From NCBI GenBank assembly GCA_963764695.1, contig CAVXTW010000014.1:496001-560000 (forward strand): a stretch of 64,000 nt of DNA. The letters are read 5' to 3'. The position numbers were made by a program, and so were the translations under genes. Position 1 is the stretch's first letter. Every line of letters starts with the position of its first letter. Under the pieces are notes generated by a model, which made no database searches, was not told the origin of the DNA, and saw nothing but the letters and a program-made list of their open reading frames with translations. Below are positions 28,144 to 39,319 of this stretch, one piece after another. The DNA comes from DATFRY01 sp963764695 (GTDB taxonomy: Bacteria; Myxococcota_A; Polyangia; Haliangiales; Haliangiaceae).

Positions 28144-29142
28144 TCAAGCGCGGTCTGGAGGTCCGGTTCTCCTTGAGAGGCGCCGCTGCGATGACAGCGA
28201 CGCACGGCGCGCGCCGGCGAGCAGGAGCAGCAAGGCCAGGACGCACAGCGCCCCCGGCTCGCCGCCGGCCGCCGCGCAGCCCGCGCCGCCCTCGAGCCGC
28301 GGCTCGTCGACTCCACCATCGCCGTCGCCCGCATCTCCGCCGTCGTCGCCGCCGGTGCCCTCCGGCGTGTCGTCCGGATCCTCCGGATCGCTGCCCTCCT
28401 CGACCTCCTCGGCGTCGGAGAAGCCGTCGCCGTCCGAGTCGATGTCCGGATCCGCGACCGTGAGGTCCGAGGCGGTGTCGTCGCCGCCGGGCGCACCGGA
28501 GGCGCCGTCGTGGCATGCGAAGTCGCCGTCGAGCCGGTCGGCCGACTCCGACGACGCGGCCCACACGTGGATCTCGCTGTCCGGGAACAGCCCGAGCGGC
28601 TCGAGGTCGGCCCACGGCACCGCCACGTCGAGGAAGAAGTCCTCGTCGCCGCCGAACGCGGAGTCCGCCTCCACCGAGTCGCCGGCGTCGGCGTACTCGT
28701 AGACCGCGACCGGCGGCAGGTCGGCCGGATCGGTCGGATCGTCGTCGATGGTGACCTCGGTGTTGTCGAACAGGACGACCTGGCCGGCCACACCGTCGGC
28801 CAGCACCAGCACCTCGTAGGTCGTGCGGTCGAGGTCGAGATCGAAGGCAAAGCCCCACGAGAACGGCCGCAGCACCGCGCCATCTTGCGGATCGGCCTCG
28901 AGGCGGAGGCGCAGGTAGAAGAAGTCGTCGTCGGCGGCGCGCAGGCCGGTCGGCGCGTCCTCGTCGCCGACCAGGTCGCGGTCGTCGATGGCATCCGGCT
29001 CGTCCAGCACGCCGTCGCGCATGGCCAGGTCGCCGCAGAAGAACGGCACCCAGTCGGCGTCATCGGGGAACACCTGCGCGGCCGCGACCGGCGTCCACAT
29101 CACCAGCCCGAGCAGCGTCGCGAGTCCAGTCAGTGCTCTCAC
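28144..29142 (-). CDS. Exported protein with thrombospondin type 3 repeat and MYXO-CTERM-like anchor
   Basis: 332 residues. A signal peptide ('ALTGLATLLGLVMW', cut near 'AAAQ') leads into an acidic domain rich in Asp. Around residues 225-245, 'DIDSDGDGFSDAEEVEEGSD' is a calcium-binding thrombospondin type 3 repeat. The C-terminus has 'GAGCAAAGGEPGALC', then a Leu-rich helix 'VLALLLLLAGARRA', the arrangement of the MYXO-CTERM sorting signal. By family knowledge such proteins are processed at the Cys and displayed on the myxobacterial surface. The gene follows the OmpA-type gene with a 3-nt gap, so the pair is co-expressed. The specific ligand or activity is unknown. Confidence 0.85.
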   Translation of the reverse strand: MRALTGLATLLGLVMWTPVAAAQVFPDDADWVPFFCGDLAMRDGVLDEPDAIDDRDLVGDEDAPTGLRAADDDFFYLRLRLEADPQDGAVLRPFSWGFAFDLDLDRTTYEVLVLADGVAGQVVLFDNTEVTIDDDPTDPADLPPVAVYEYADAGDSVEADSAFGGDEDFFLDVAVPWADLEPLGLFPDSEIHVWAASSESADRLDGDFACHDGASGAPGGDDTASDLTVADPDIDSDGDGFSDAEEVEEGSDPEDPDDTPEGTGGDDGGDAGDGDGGVDEPRLEGGAGCAAAGGEPGALCVLALLLLLAGARRASLSSQRRLSRRTGPPDRA

Positions 29143-29145
29143 CGG

Positions 29146-30633
29146 TCACTCCAGGATGATGAACTCGACCCGGCGGTTCTTGGCCCGCCCCGCCGCCGAG
29201 CTGTTGGGAGCGGCCGGCTTGACCTCGCCCCAGCCGTGGATCTCGATGCGATCGTCGTCGATGTCGCGGTCCTCGAGGGCCTCCTTGACCTTGCGGGCCC
29301 GCCGCTCGCTCAGCATCTGGTTGAAGCCCTCGTCGCCGGTGCTGTCGGTGTGCCCCTCGATGCGGATGCGCTTGACCTGTGGATTGGCCCGCATGGCTGC
29401 GGCCAGCTGGTCGAGCAGCGGCGTGCTGCGCTGGTCGATCTCGTCCGAGCCGGTGCGGAACAGGACCTTGCCGAACACCTCGATGTGGCCGCCGACGATC
29501 TTGACGTAGGTGCGCGAGGGACAGCCGTCGCGGTCGCCGCCCGGCTCCTCCGGAAGATCGGGGCACTCGTCGGTCTCGTCGGGAATGCCGTCCTCGTCGT
29601 TGTCCAGCTCCGGACAGCCGTCGTCGTCCTGGAACGCGTCCATGTCCTCGGCATCGGTCGGGCAGTCGTCGTCCTTGTCGAGCAGGCCGTCGCCGTCGCG
29701 ATCGAGGAAGCCGTGCCGCTCCGGCACGCGGTGGCGGTAGCGCAGGCCGGCCACCAGGCGAAACGTGGGATCGCCGATGCCGTCGGTCATGCCCAGCCCG
29801 GCGGCGGCGTGCAGATCCCACGACCGGGTCAGCGAGTAGATGAGGCCGGCCAGCCCCTCGATCGGGAAGTCGGCCCCCTCGACATCGGCGCCGACCTGCT
29901 TGCCGCCGAAGAGCTCGGCCTGCAGCGCCAGCGTGTCGGGCACCAGCGCGAACGACGCCATGGCGCCCAGCGCGATCTCGTCGCCGTACGGCAGCCCGAC
30001 CGGATGCTCGGCGCGCCAGCGATAGCCTGCCGACACGCCGAAGCCCAGCTGCCCGCTGTGCAGCGCCGCGGTGAGGCGCGGCTCCACGGTCACGCCGTCT
30101 GCGCCGCGCAGCGCCTCCGCGTCGCCGGTCGGCAGCGAGGTCGGCACCGCGAAGCCGACCAGGACGTGGCTCTCCGCGCTGCCGCCGCGCAGCAGCACCA
30201 CCTTGGGCACCAGGCGCAGGTCGCCGACGCCGCCGTCGGCCGACAGCATGGCGCCGCCCGCCGCGTAGTCGTCACCGTCGTAGACGACCTGCAGCGGCAG
30301 GTGGACGCCGAGCTCGGCCCAGCCGAACAGGCCGACCGAGCCGAGCAGATCGATCGAGGCCGCGCGCTCGAGCGGGCGCGACAGCACCTCGTCCCCCTCG
30401 CGCTCCACCACCGGCTCGTCTGCCAGATCGAAGAACACGCCGAGCCCCCAGCCGAGGTGATACGGCACGCCCGGGTGCTCGAACGAGAAGCCGGCCTCGG
30501 TGCCGACCGCGGGCGCGAACCGCTCCGCGTCGAGACCATCGGCGCGAGCCGGACCGGCCAGGCCCACGGCGAAAGTGATGGCAATGGCGCAGCAGCCCGC
30601 CCGCGGCGGCTGCCATCCCCCCGGATGACGCAT
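29146..30633 (-). CDS. OmpA-family outer-membrane protein with thrombospondin type 3 repeats
   Basis: 495 residues. A signal peptide ('CCAIAITFAVGLAGPARA') precedes a beta-barrel-like domain of about 290 residues with 'PYHLGWGLGVFFDL' and a 'GLRYRHRV' strand. Calcium-binding thrombospondin type 3 repeats follow ('DRDGDGLLDKDDDCP', 'DNDEDGIPDETDECP'), then the OmpA_C peptidoglycan-binding domain with 'IRIEGHTDSTGDEGFN' and 'LSERRARKVKEAL'. It should span the outer membrane and bind the cell wall. Its start codon is 22 bp from that of the divergent DUF488 gene, with overlapping -10-like elements, and it forms an operon with the MYXO-CTERM gene downstream. Confidence 0.93.
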   Translation of the reverse strand: MRHPGGWQPPRAGCCAIAITFAVGLAGPARADGLDAERFAPAVGTEAGFSFEHPGVPYHLGWGLGVFFDLADEPVVEREGDEVLSRPLERAASIDLLGSVGLFGWAELGVHLPLQVVYDGDDYAAGGAMLSADGGVGDLRLVPKVVLLRGGSAESHVLVGFAVPTSLPTGDAEALRGADGVTVEPRLTAALHSGQLGFGVSAGYRWRAEHPVGLPYGDEIALGAMASFALVPDTLALQAELFGGKQVGADVEGADFPIEGLAGLIYSLTRSWDLHAAAGLGMTDGIGDPTFRLVAGLRYRHRVPERHGFLDRDGDGLLDKDDDCPTDAEDMDAFQDDDGCPELDNDEDGIPDETDECPDLPEEPGGDRDGCPSRTYVKIVGGHIEVFGKVLFRTGSDEIDQRSTPLLDQLAAAMRANPQVKRIRIEGHTDSTGDEGFNQMLSERRARKVKEALEDRDIDDDRIEIHGWGEVKPAAPNSSAAGRAKNRRVEFIILE

Positions 30634-30638
30634 CGCCC

Positions 30639-30648
30639 GTATTAGACT
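30639..30648. promoter_or_regulatory. Overlapping divergent -10 elements between ompA-like and DUF488 genes
   Basis: Within 'gtattagact', TAGACT (30643-30648) faces the DUF488 ATG at 30656, and TAATAC (30644-30639, minus strand) faces the OmpA ATG at 30633. Both leave only 5-7 nt between element and start codon, so both transcripts would be nearly leaderless and the two promoters would exclude each other. No good -35 is seen for either. Confidence 0.4.
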
Positions 30649-30655
30649 TCAGGCG

Positions 30656-31039
30656 ATGGCGCGCGGCAAGGTCACGGCGGGACGCTGGAACGATCCGCTG
30701 CCCCGCGGCAGCGGGACCCGCATCCTGGTCTGCCGGTATCGTCCGCGAGGGGTGAGCAAGCAAGACGAGACCTGGGATGAATGGGACAAAGATCTTGGCC
30801 CCAGCCCCGCGCTGCACGCGGCGGTGTACGGCAAGGGCCAGCCTGCGATCGGATGGGACGAGTACCGTCGCCGTTTCCTGGCCGAGCTGACCGAGGACCC
30901 CGGACGCTTCCACATGCGCGCGCTGGCCGACCGGGTCGCGGGCGGCGAGAGCGTGGTGCTGCTGTGCTCGTCGGCGTGCACTGACGAGTCGCTCTGTCAT
31001 CGATCGATCCTCCGCGAGCTCCTCTCCGCGCGCCGCTGA
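30656..31039 (+). CDS. DUF488-family protein
   Basis: 127 residues. It shows the family pattern: an N-terminal segment 'TRILVCRYRPRGV', the tryptophan motif 'WDEWDKDLGPS', and a C-terminal 'VVLLCSSACTDESLCHR' with several cysteines. DUF488 proteins are small cytoplasmic proteins of unsettled function; the Cys/His cluster suggests metal or nucleic-acid binding. The gene is transcribed divergently from the OmpA-type gene from overlapping promoter elements. Confidence 0.88.
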   Translation: MARGKVTAGRWNDPLPRGSGTRILVCRYRPRGVSKQDETWDEWDKDLGPSPALHAAVYGKGQPAIGWDEYRRRFLAELTEDPGRFHMRALADRVAGGESVVLLCSSACTDESLCHRSILRELLSARR

Positions 31040-31175
31040 CGATCGCGCCGCGCCGCGTTGCGACCGCTGTGTATCCCCTCACCGCACTGCGCCGCCAAAT
31101 GCTCACCATTGCGCGCGCGCGAGCGGCCGAGTGAACATGGCGCTCCGCCACGGCCACACAACAGGAGGTCGCCCC

Positions 31176-31652
31176 ATGAGGAAGTTGATTCTTTCGCTGG
31201 TGGTGCTCGGGACGATGGCAACAGGAGCGCGAGCGCTGGATGCCGCCTACTACGTCGAGTACTACCGCGACAACCTGTTCGGAGGGCTCGCCTATCACCG
31301 CGTCGGGTGCATGACCGACTGGACCACCATCCAGTCGAATCAGGACTACGACGGCTTCACCGGGAATCGCTACTGCAATGCGGGCGCGACCGCTGACTCG
31401 GTGCCCAACGCCAGCTGGTACGACTACGATATCCTGAGCGACTCCTTCTCCGCGTCGCAGGCCGAGCTCGATCAGTGCGGCGGCAACACGAACGGGCGCT
31501 ACGGCACGCCCAACTACGCGCCGTCGTCGCAGACGTGCGGCTACAACATCTTCACCAACTGCAACAGCGACTGCTGGATCCGCTACTTCTCGACATGCGT
31601 CGGCCACCGGGTGGGCACCGTCAGCCCGTGCTTCGGATACTCGTATCCCTAG
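31176..31652 (+). CDS. Small cysteine-rich secreted protein; function unknown
   Basis: 158 residues. A strong AGGAGGT before ATG 31176 sets the start. A signal peptide ('LILSLVVLGTMATGARA') is followed by a mature domain of about 135 residues rich in Tyr, Asn, Ser and Gly with eight cysteines ('VGCMTDW', 'YCNAG', 'QCGGN', 'TCGYN', 'NCNSDCW', 'TCVGH', 'PCFGY'). An even number of cysteines and an exported location suggest up to four disulfides. No family is recognised; a secreted binding or antimicrobial role is possible but not shown. The next gene starts 7 nt after the stop. Confidence 0.72.
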   Translation: MRKLILSLVVLGTMATGARALDAAYYVEYYRDNLFGGLAYHRVGCMTDWTTIQSNQDYDGFTGNRYCNAGATADSVPNASWYDYDILSDSFSASQAELDQCGGNTNGRYGTPNYAPSSQTCGYNIFTNCNSDCWIRYFSTCVGHRVGTVSPCFGYSYP

Positions 31653-31659
31653 CCACCGG

Positions 31660-32403
31660 ATGCGCTACGCCCTCCTGGTCGGGGCGCTCGTGATGGTGGC
31701 GGCCGCCGCCTCGCTGCTGCGCCCTTCCGGCGACAGCGACGCGCCGGCCGCCCCGGCGGCAAAGCCGCAGCCCGAGCCGGTGCGACCGACCCGGCCTCCG
31801 GTGGCGGGGCAGGACCGGCCGCGTCCGACGCTCGACGAGCCCGGGCCGCCGATACCGACCGACGAGATGCGCGAGGTCATGGCCGAGAAGGCGCGCGGCG
31901 CGGAGCGGCCCGGCATGGTCGCGTTCCGCACCTTCTCCGATCTGTACGTGGACGCCAACCTCGACTTCGCGCGCCGGCAGGCCGAGAGCCAGGGCATCAC
32001 GGTGCCGGAGGTGCGCGAGCTGACCCACTTCGGGCTGCTCGTGCTGGCCACGCAGCGGGTGCCGGACCTCGAGGAGGTGCTGGGCCAGCCGCTGTCGCAG
32101 GAGCAGCGGGACAAGCTGGCCCCGCTCATGACGTCGGCCAACAGCGAGTTCAAGTCGGCGATGCGCCAGCTGGTCGCCGATCGCGCGAGCGAGGACGAGC
32201 GCTGGAAGCTCATCCGCGCCACCGAGGCCCGCTACCTGGAGGCGTTCTACGCCGCCACCGGCATGAACGAGGGGCAGCTCGACGATCTCCTGGCCGGCAA
32301 CATGCTCCAGCCCGGCGCGCCGATCAACACCGAGCCGCCCGACGGTCCGGTGTCGCCGGCCGACCCGCGCGACGACGTGGCCGACCCGCAGCGGCCGCGC
32401 TGA
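31660..32403 (+). CDS. Exported or membrane-anchored protein with Pro-rich linker; function unknown
   Basis: 247 residues. The N-terminus is a single hydrophobic segment ('YALLVGALVMVAAAASLL') without a lipobox, so it is a signal peptide or anchor. A Pro/Ala-rich linker (about residues 25-65) leads to a helical domain of about 150 residues ('FRTFSDLYVDANLDFARRQ', 'LEEVLGQPLSQEQRDKL'), and the C-terminus is disordered and acidic. I recognise no family. It follows the cysteine-rich gene with a 7-nt gap and is probably co-transcribed with it. It is convergent with the histidine kinase gene. Confidence 0.65.
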   Translation: MRYALLVGALVMVAAAASLLRPSGDSDAPAAPAAKPQPEPVRPTRPPVAGQDRPRPTLDEPGPPIPTDEMREVMAEKARGAERPGMVAFRTFSDLYVDANLDFARRQAESQGITVPEVRELTHFGLLVLATQRVPDLEEVLGQPLSQEQRDKLAPLMTSANSEFKSAMRQLVADRASEDERWKLIRATEARYLEAFYAATGMNEGQLDDLLAGNMLQPGAPINTEPPDGPVSPADPRDDVADPQRPR

Positions 32404-32415
32404 GCCGGCCCCAGG

Positions 32416-34143
32416 TCAGGGTGGGGCGCGCTTCTTGCTCGCCTCCACCGCCTCCGCGCGCAGCAGCTCATCGAGCTGGCCGATGTCGACCGGCTTGAGC
32501 ACGTAGTGCTTGAAGCCGATGCGCTCGGCCGCGTCGCGGTGGCGGTCGTCGTTGTAGCCGGTCATGGCGATGAGCGCGATGCTCGGCTCGAGCCGGCGCA
32601 GGAGCGGAGCCAGCGCGAAGCCATCCATGGCCGGCATGGCCAGATCGACAAGCGCCACGGTGCAGCCGGACACCAGCTCCTGCGCCTTGTCGGGCGTGTA
32701 GGCGATCCGCACGGCGTGTCCCAGCTCCTCGAGCGCCATGCCGACCAGATCGGCGGCGTCGCGGTTGTCGTCGACGATGAGGACGCTCGCCGATGCACCG
32801 GGCGACATCTCCGTGTTGGCCGCCACGGTCGGCCTCTCGTGGATCTCGGCCGGCTCGTGCACCAGCGGGAGGGAGATGACGAACTCGCTGCCCTGGTCGA
32901 TACCGGCGCTGTAGGCCTCGACCGTTCCTCCGTGCATCTTCATCAGCTCGCGCACCAGCGTCAGCCCGATGCCCAGCCCGCTGGCGCCGCCACTGCCCTG
33001 CTCGAACAGGCCGAAGATGTGATCGATCATGTCGGGAGGGATGCCGATGCCGAAGTCGCGCACCGCCACGACAGCGCGGCCTCCTGACCGGCGCATGCGC
33101 ACCTCGATGCGTCCGCCGTCGGGCGTGTACTTGGCCGCGTTGTCGAGCAGGTTGACCAGGACTTGCTGGAAGCGCAGCGGATCGGCCTTGATCCACAGAG
33201 GCTCGGCGTCGCGGTCGATGGACATGAGGTGGCGCTTCTGGCGCAAAAGTGGCTGCACGGTGCTCACCGCGGCCGCCACGAGCTCGGAGATCTCGACGGC
33301 CTGACATTCGAGCGCGATCTTGCCGTGATACACACGTGAGACATCGATCAGGTCGTCGACCAGCCGGGCGAGCTGCGCGGTGTGGCGCTTGACCGTCTCG
33401 GCGGCTCTGGTCATGCGCTCGTCGCCCGGTTCGACCCTCCGGGTCAGCTGCGCCGAGGCCAGCGTGATGGCGGCCAGCGGGTTGCGCAGCTCGTGGGCCA
33501 GGACGGCCAGGAACTCGTCCTTGCGCACGGCCTGCTCCTCGAAGCGATCACGCTCGAGCGCTCGATCGCGATCGCTCAGATCATGCAGGGCCCAGCGCAG
33601 CGATGCCCCGCTGGTCAGATTGTCATCGGTGCGCCAGAACGTGAACGCGCAGCGGAACGAGCGCTCGCGCCCCAGAGTGTTGACGTGGACCTCCTCGTGC
33701 GTGGCGACGCCCAGCTCGCGATTCCTGATGCGACGCAGCCAGTGCTGGAAGTCGGCCCGTTCCTCCGCGACCACGAACATCGATAGCGGCTTGCCGGCCA
33801 GATTTCCGAGCGACGCACCGAGCAGCCGGGACGCGGCCTCGTTGCCCTCGATGATGGTGCCCTTCTGGTCGGTGACGAGGTAGCCCTCCTGAGCTGACAT
33901 GAAGAACTCGCGGTAGCGGCGCCTTTCCGCCTGCAGGCTTGCATGCGCCGACTCCAGCTCGAGGTTCTGTGCCGCGAGCTCCTCCTCCGCGACCTTCAGC
34001 TCTTCCAGGCTCGTGTTGAGCTCCTCGACCACGGCGTTCATGACCGCGCCACGCTCGATGTCGGGCGCAGAGAACGCCTCGAGCAGCGCCCTCACCCGCC
34101 TGTCGAAGCCTTCGATCTGTGTGCTGAACGCCACCCGGCCCAT
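32416..34143 (-). CDS. Hybrid sensor histidine kinase (coiled coil, PAS, HisKA/HATPase, receiver)
   Basis: 575 residues with no membrane segment, so it is soluble. The order is a short coiled coil (about 35-75), a PAS domain (about 80-190), a dimerisation domain with His217 in 'VLAHELRNPL', an ATPase domain ('NLLDNAAKYTPDGG', 'DFGIGIP', 'GLGIGL'), and a C-terminal receiver with 'VLIVDDNRDAAD' and the phospho-acceptor Asp in 'VALVDLAMPAMDG'. It should autophosphorylate and pass phosphate to its own receiver. It starts 3 nt after the stop of the CheR-PAS gene and follows CheB, so the three are one signalling operon. No DNA-binding output is encoded nearby. Confidence 0.93.
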   Translation of the reverse strand: MGRVAFSTQIEGFDRRVRALLEAFSAPDIERGAVMNAVVEELNTSLEELKVAEEELAAQNLELESAHASLQAERRRYREFFMSAQEGYLVTDQKGTIIEGNEAASRLLGASLGNLAGKPLSMFVVAEERADFQHWLRRIRNRELGVATHEEVHVNTLGRERSFRCAFTFWRTDDNLTSGASLRWALHDLSDRDRALERDRFEEQAVRKDEFLAVLAHELRNPLAAITLASAQLTRRVEPGDERMTRAAETVKRHTAQLARLVDDLIDVSRVYHGKIALECQAVEISELVAAAVSTVQPLLRQKRHLMSIDRDAEPLWIKADPLRFQQVLVNLLDNAAKYTPDGGRIEVRMRRSGGRAVVAVRDFGIGIPPDMIDHIFGLFEQGSGGASGLGIGLTLVRELMKMHGGTVEAYSAGIDQGSEFVISLPLVHEPAEIHERPTVAANTEMSPGASASVLIVDDNRDAADLVGMALEELGHAVRIAYTPDKAQELVSGCTVALVDLAMPAMDGFALAPLLRRLEPSIALIAMTGYNDDRHRDAAERIGFKHYVLKPVDIGQLDELLRAEAVEASKKRAPP

Positions 34144-34146
34144 CGA

Positions 34147-36054
<1,908 letters not shown>

Positions 36055-36146
36055 GGCATGGAGATCCCGTCGTCCCCGTCCACACCGTACCCGCAGAGAG
36101 TCGAGAAAGCGAAGGAATCAGGGAAGGAACCGCGCATCCGCGCTCA

Positions 36147-37133
36147 TCAGCGCAAGAGCTCGCGCAGGCGCTCGGCGTGCTGGCGCAGCTCGGCGGCCCG
36201 GCTCGCGAGCTTGTCGGCCCTGTCGCTACCCCCGCGCTCCGATGCCCGCTGCGCCATGTTCTGGTAGATGCTGGCTCGCTCCTCGAGCACGCGAAGCGCG
36301 ACCCACAGCGAGCGCTCCACTTCGACGCGCTGCGCATCGAGCAGCGCATCGGGGCTGTAGGCATGGCCCAGGTAGCAGCGGAAGCGCTGGAGGCCGCCCT
36401 CCTTGAGCTCGAACAGGCCGCCACCGCAGTCGGGACAGGCAATTGCCGTCGGAGCGCCAACCTTCACGCTGGCCTGACTGGGCCCGGGATCTCCCGTCAC
36501 CGATGACTCGACCTCCGCCCGGGTGTGCGCCGACGCCCGCTCGGGCTGCTCCTCGACCGGCGTCCTGACCAGGCGCTCGATGAGCGGGCCGGCGTCGTCC
36601 AGTCGCGTCACGTGGTCTGCCTCGACCACCTCGAGGGCGGCCGTCGGCATTCCGGGGCATTGCGCGTCGTCGGGATCCTGGACAACGGCGAGGCCACCAT
36701 GGCGCTTGATGGCGACCAGGCCGGCGGCCCCGTCGTCGAGATAGCCGCTCAGGACCACGCCGATGACGCGCGGTCCGTAGACGACCCCCGCCGAGCGGAA
36801 CAGGACGTCGACCGCAGGCCGGACCCGGTTCTCGCGCGGGCCGCGGCTGAGCACGACCCTTCCGGGCTCGAGGATCAGGTGATGATCGGGCGGCGCGACG
36901 TAGATCCTCCCCGGCCGGGTCGCCTCGCCGCTCTGCGGGTGCGTGGCGACCAGCGGTCCCCGACGGGAGAGAATGGCCGGCAGCGCGCTGGTGGCGCCTG
37001 CCGACACGTGGAGCACCACGAACACCGCTGCCGGCAGATCGGAGGGCAGCTGGCTGGCGATGCGCGACAGGGCCTCGATGCCTCCGGCCGACGCACCCAT
37101 GACCACGACATCGTGGGTCTGTGAAGCTGCCAT
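36147..37133 (-). CDS. cheB: CheB-type protein-glutamate methylesterase without receiver domain, with C-terminal zinc ribbon
   Basis: 328 residues from ATG 37133, supported by AGGGGAT five bases upstream. The catalytic Ser is in 'VVMGASAGGIEAL', the His in 'VVLHVSAG', and 'VVLSGYLDDGAAGLVAI' is the typical active-site strand. It therefore has the methylesterase domain without the usual N-terminal receiver, so it is not controlled by direct phosphorylation. The last third adds a zinc-ribbon-like 'ACPDCGGGLFEL' and a helical tail. It is predicted to demethylate or deamidate receptor glutamates, opposing the CheR protein encoded next. It forms an operon with CheR-PAS and the hybrid kinase. Confidence 0.92.
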   Translation of the reverse strand: MAASQTHDVVVMGASAGGIEALSRIASQLPSDLPAAVFVVLHVSAGATSALPAILSRRGPLVATHPQSGEATRPGRIYVAPPDHHLILEPGRVVLSRGPRENRVRPAVDVLFRSAGVVYGPRVIGVVLSGYLDDGAAGLVAIKRHGGLAVVQDPDDAQCPGMPTAALEVVEADHVTRLDDAGPLIERLVRTPVEEQPERASAHTRAEVESSVTGDPGPSQASVKVGAPTAIACPDCGGGLFELKEGGLQRFRCYLGHAYSPDALLDAQRVEVERSLWVALRVLEERASIYQNMAQRASERGGSDRADKLASRAAELRQHAERLRELLR

Positions 37134-37465
37134 GCGATCCCCTGAAATTGCAGATCCAGTGCCAGCGTCGGCGCTGTTGTGGGGTGGAACGAACGGCGAA
37201 TCACCGGCGTTCCGGTGCACGAGATCCAATCTGCGGAGCCGGCGCGGGCCGGCGCATCGCGCGGACGATCATGACCCGGATACTCGCCATCTGCAGCACC
37301 GCAATGCTGGCGCTGGCCGGCCGGCGCTCGAGCCGGCTCGACCGGGCCGACGCTACAGCCGCGATTTGACGGGCGGACAGGGGCACGCGAGGGACGGAGC
37401 CTCGCCGAGGGGCGGCGGCCGCGGCCCGCGGCGTGACCCGCGCCGTTGCGGCCCAAGGCGCGGGA
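37134..37465. other. Divergent promoter gap of 332 bp between cheB and a heme lipoprotein gene
   Basis: I see no gene here. It serves two divergent genes. A 6-bp hairpin (CACCGG 37202-37207 / CCGGTG 37212-37217) lies near its middle. No convincing -35/-10 pair could be assigned for either direction. Confidence 0.45.
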
Positions 37466-39308
37466 ATGCAAAGTGTCCCAATGCCCCTGTGTAGCTCTCG
37501 CGGCCCGCGTGCGGTCCTGTTCATCGTCCTGGCCTCGGCCATCGGCTGCGGCTCGGACGACGAGTCGGGCGGCCTCGACGCGGGGCCGAGCGACGCGTCG
37601 GTCGATGCGGCCGTCGATGCGGCGGTTGCGCCGGTCTTCCGCAACCCGGTCAACCTGTCCGACGACGAGCTGGCCGACGCGGTGCTCGTGCTGCTCGACG
37701 CGCCGGTCGCGGGCGCGGGCAAGACCGAGAACTGCAGCCGCTGCCACGGGGTGGGCCGCCAGACGCTTCGCTACTGGCGGGCGCTGGGCGACGAGTCGCT
37801 GGCCGAGTGTCTGACCTCACTCGAGGTCTCCGACGCGGCCGCGGCGCAGGAGATGATCGACTGCCTGCGCGAGGATCCGGACGACCCCGAGTCGATGTTC
37901 AAGGCGGAGAAGCTGGGCGTGTACGCGACCGGCGCGCACCTGCCCTGGTTCGCGTACCTGTTCGAGCTGGCCTACGGCGCGGAGGCGGCACCGGAGCGGC
38001 ACCTGGCGTTCGTCGAAGAGCTGGGCATGCCGCGCGGCAGCGCGGAGCCCTTCGAGCAGGACGCCTTCGATCTCATCGCCGAGTACTTCATCCGCGGCCT
38101 GCCGCTGCTGGACGAGAAGGTGACCCAGGAGCCGCAGCCGACCGAGTGCCTGCCCAGCGTGTCAAAGGACGTCAGCGCGCACGTGACCGCGATGAGCACG
38201 GAGGGCTGGGCGGCGGTCAACCTCGAGAACGGGCTGCTCATGCACGGCTGCGGCGTGGACGAGCCGGCCATCGAGTGTCTGTCCGAGGAGACGCGAGAGA
38301 TGCAGTGGGAGGGGCTGCCCGGCGTGGTCGTGCGCAGCCTGCAAGTCGTTCCCTACGCGTCGTCGTTCTGGACTCGCAGCTCGGCCGACGGCCGCTTCGT
38401 GGGCCACGGGACCAAGCCGAGCGGATCGGCCTTCGTGGATCTCCAGACCGACGCCGTGATCGACGCCGACGCGTTCTACGATCCAGGCTTCTTCCCGGAC
38501 AACTCCGGCTTCGCGTTCCAGGGCAGCCAGGCGCTGTTCTGCGAGCAGGCGGTGCTCACGGCGGAGCCTGACCGCGGTCACCTTCATGGAGCCGGGCTGC
38601 AGCGCCAACGACGAGGTCGGCCTGTACCAGCACCTGGGCGCGGCGCTGGGCGGCGGCGACTACTGGACGGTGCACGGCCAGTTCAACAGCGACGACGGCG
38701 GCCACAGCGCCACGCTCGGCGACCCGCCGGCCACCGCCGATCAGAAGTCGCGGCTGCGGCTCACGCCGATGATCCACGACGGCAACAGCTTCGAGCCGGG
38801 CACCACGGTCGGGCTCGACACGCCGTGGGAAGGGGACGCGGTGCTGTCTCCGTCGGCAGAGCTCGTCATCTCCCGGCTCTCCGGCGTGAATGGCCAGCTC
38901 GGCTTCGTCATGCGCAAGGTGGTGGCCACGCCGACCGAGGAGGGCTACGACGTCGAGGTGCCGGAGGTGGCGCGCTACTGCGTCAACGGCGGCAAGCCCG
39001 GCTTCTCGTTCGACGAGCGCTGGCTCGCCTATCACCACTACGTCGAGGCGGCCGACGCGGTCGAGCTCGGCTTCGAGGGGCCCGACGATCCGGCGTTCGC
39101 GCCCTTCCTCGAGCAGGGCGCCTCCAACCTGTACGTCCTCGATCTGCTCGACGGCACGACTGTCCGCGTCACCAACATGGCGCCGGGCGAGTACGCGCTC
39201 TATCCGCACTTCCGGTCGGACGGCTGGATCTATTTCATGGTGCGCGACGGCAGCGACAGTGAAACCATCGCGGCGACCGACGCGGCGCTGGTGTTCGGCG
39301 CCCAGTAG
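37466..39308 (+). pseudogene. Lipoprotein with N-terminal c-heme motif and beta-propeller-like body, one frameshift
   Basis: About 613 residues once a single extra base near 38568-38574 is removed (frame shift +1). The lipobox is 'ASAIGC', followed by an Asp/Ala/Val-rich tether. A c-type heme site 'CSRCHGVG' lies near residue 90. The rest carries cysteines and strands reminiscent of a PD40-like propeller ('SADGRFVGHG', 'FFPDNSGFAFQGSQALFC', 'SFDERWLAYHHY', 'YPHFRSDGWIYF'). It resembles the heme lipoprotein at 22-24 kb in architecture, with the heme at the opposite end. The following lipoprotein gene starts 11 nt later, so the two probably work together in envelope electron transfer. The exact start could be ATG 37481. 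Confidence 0.75.
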
Positions 39309-39319
39309 AGGAACTGTTG

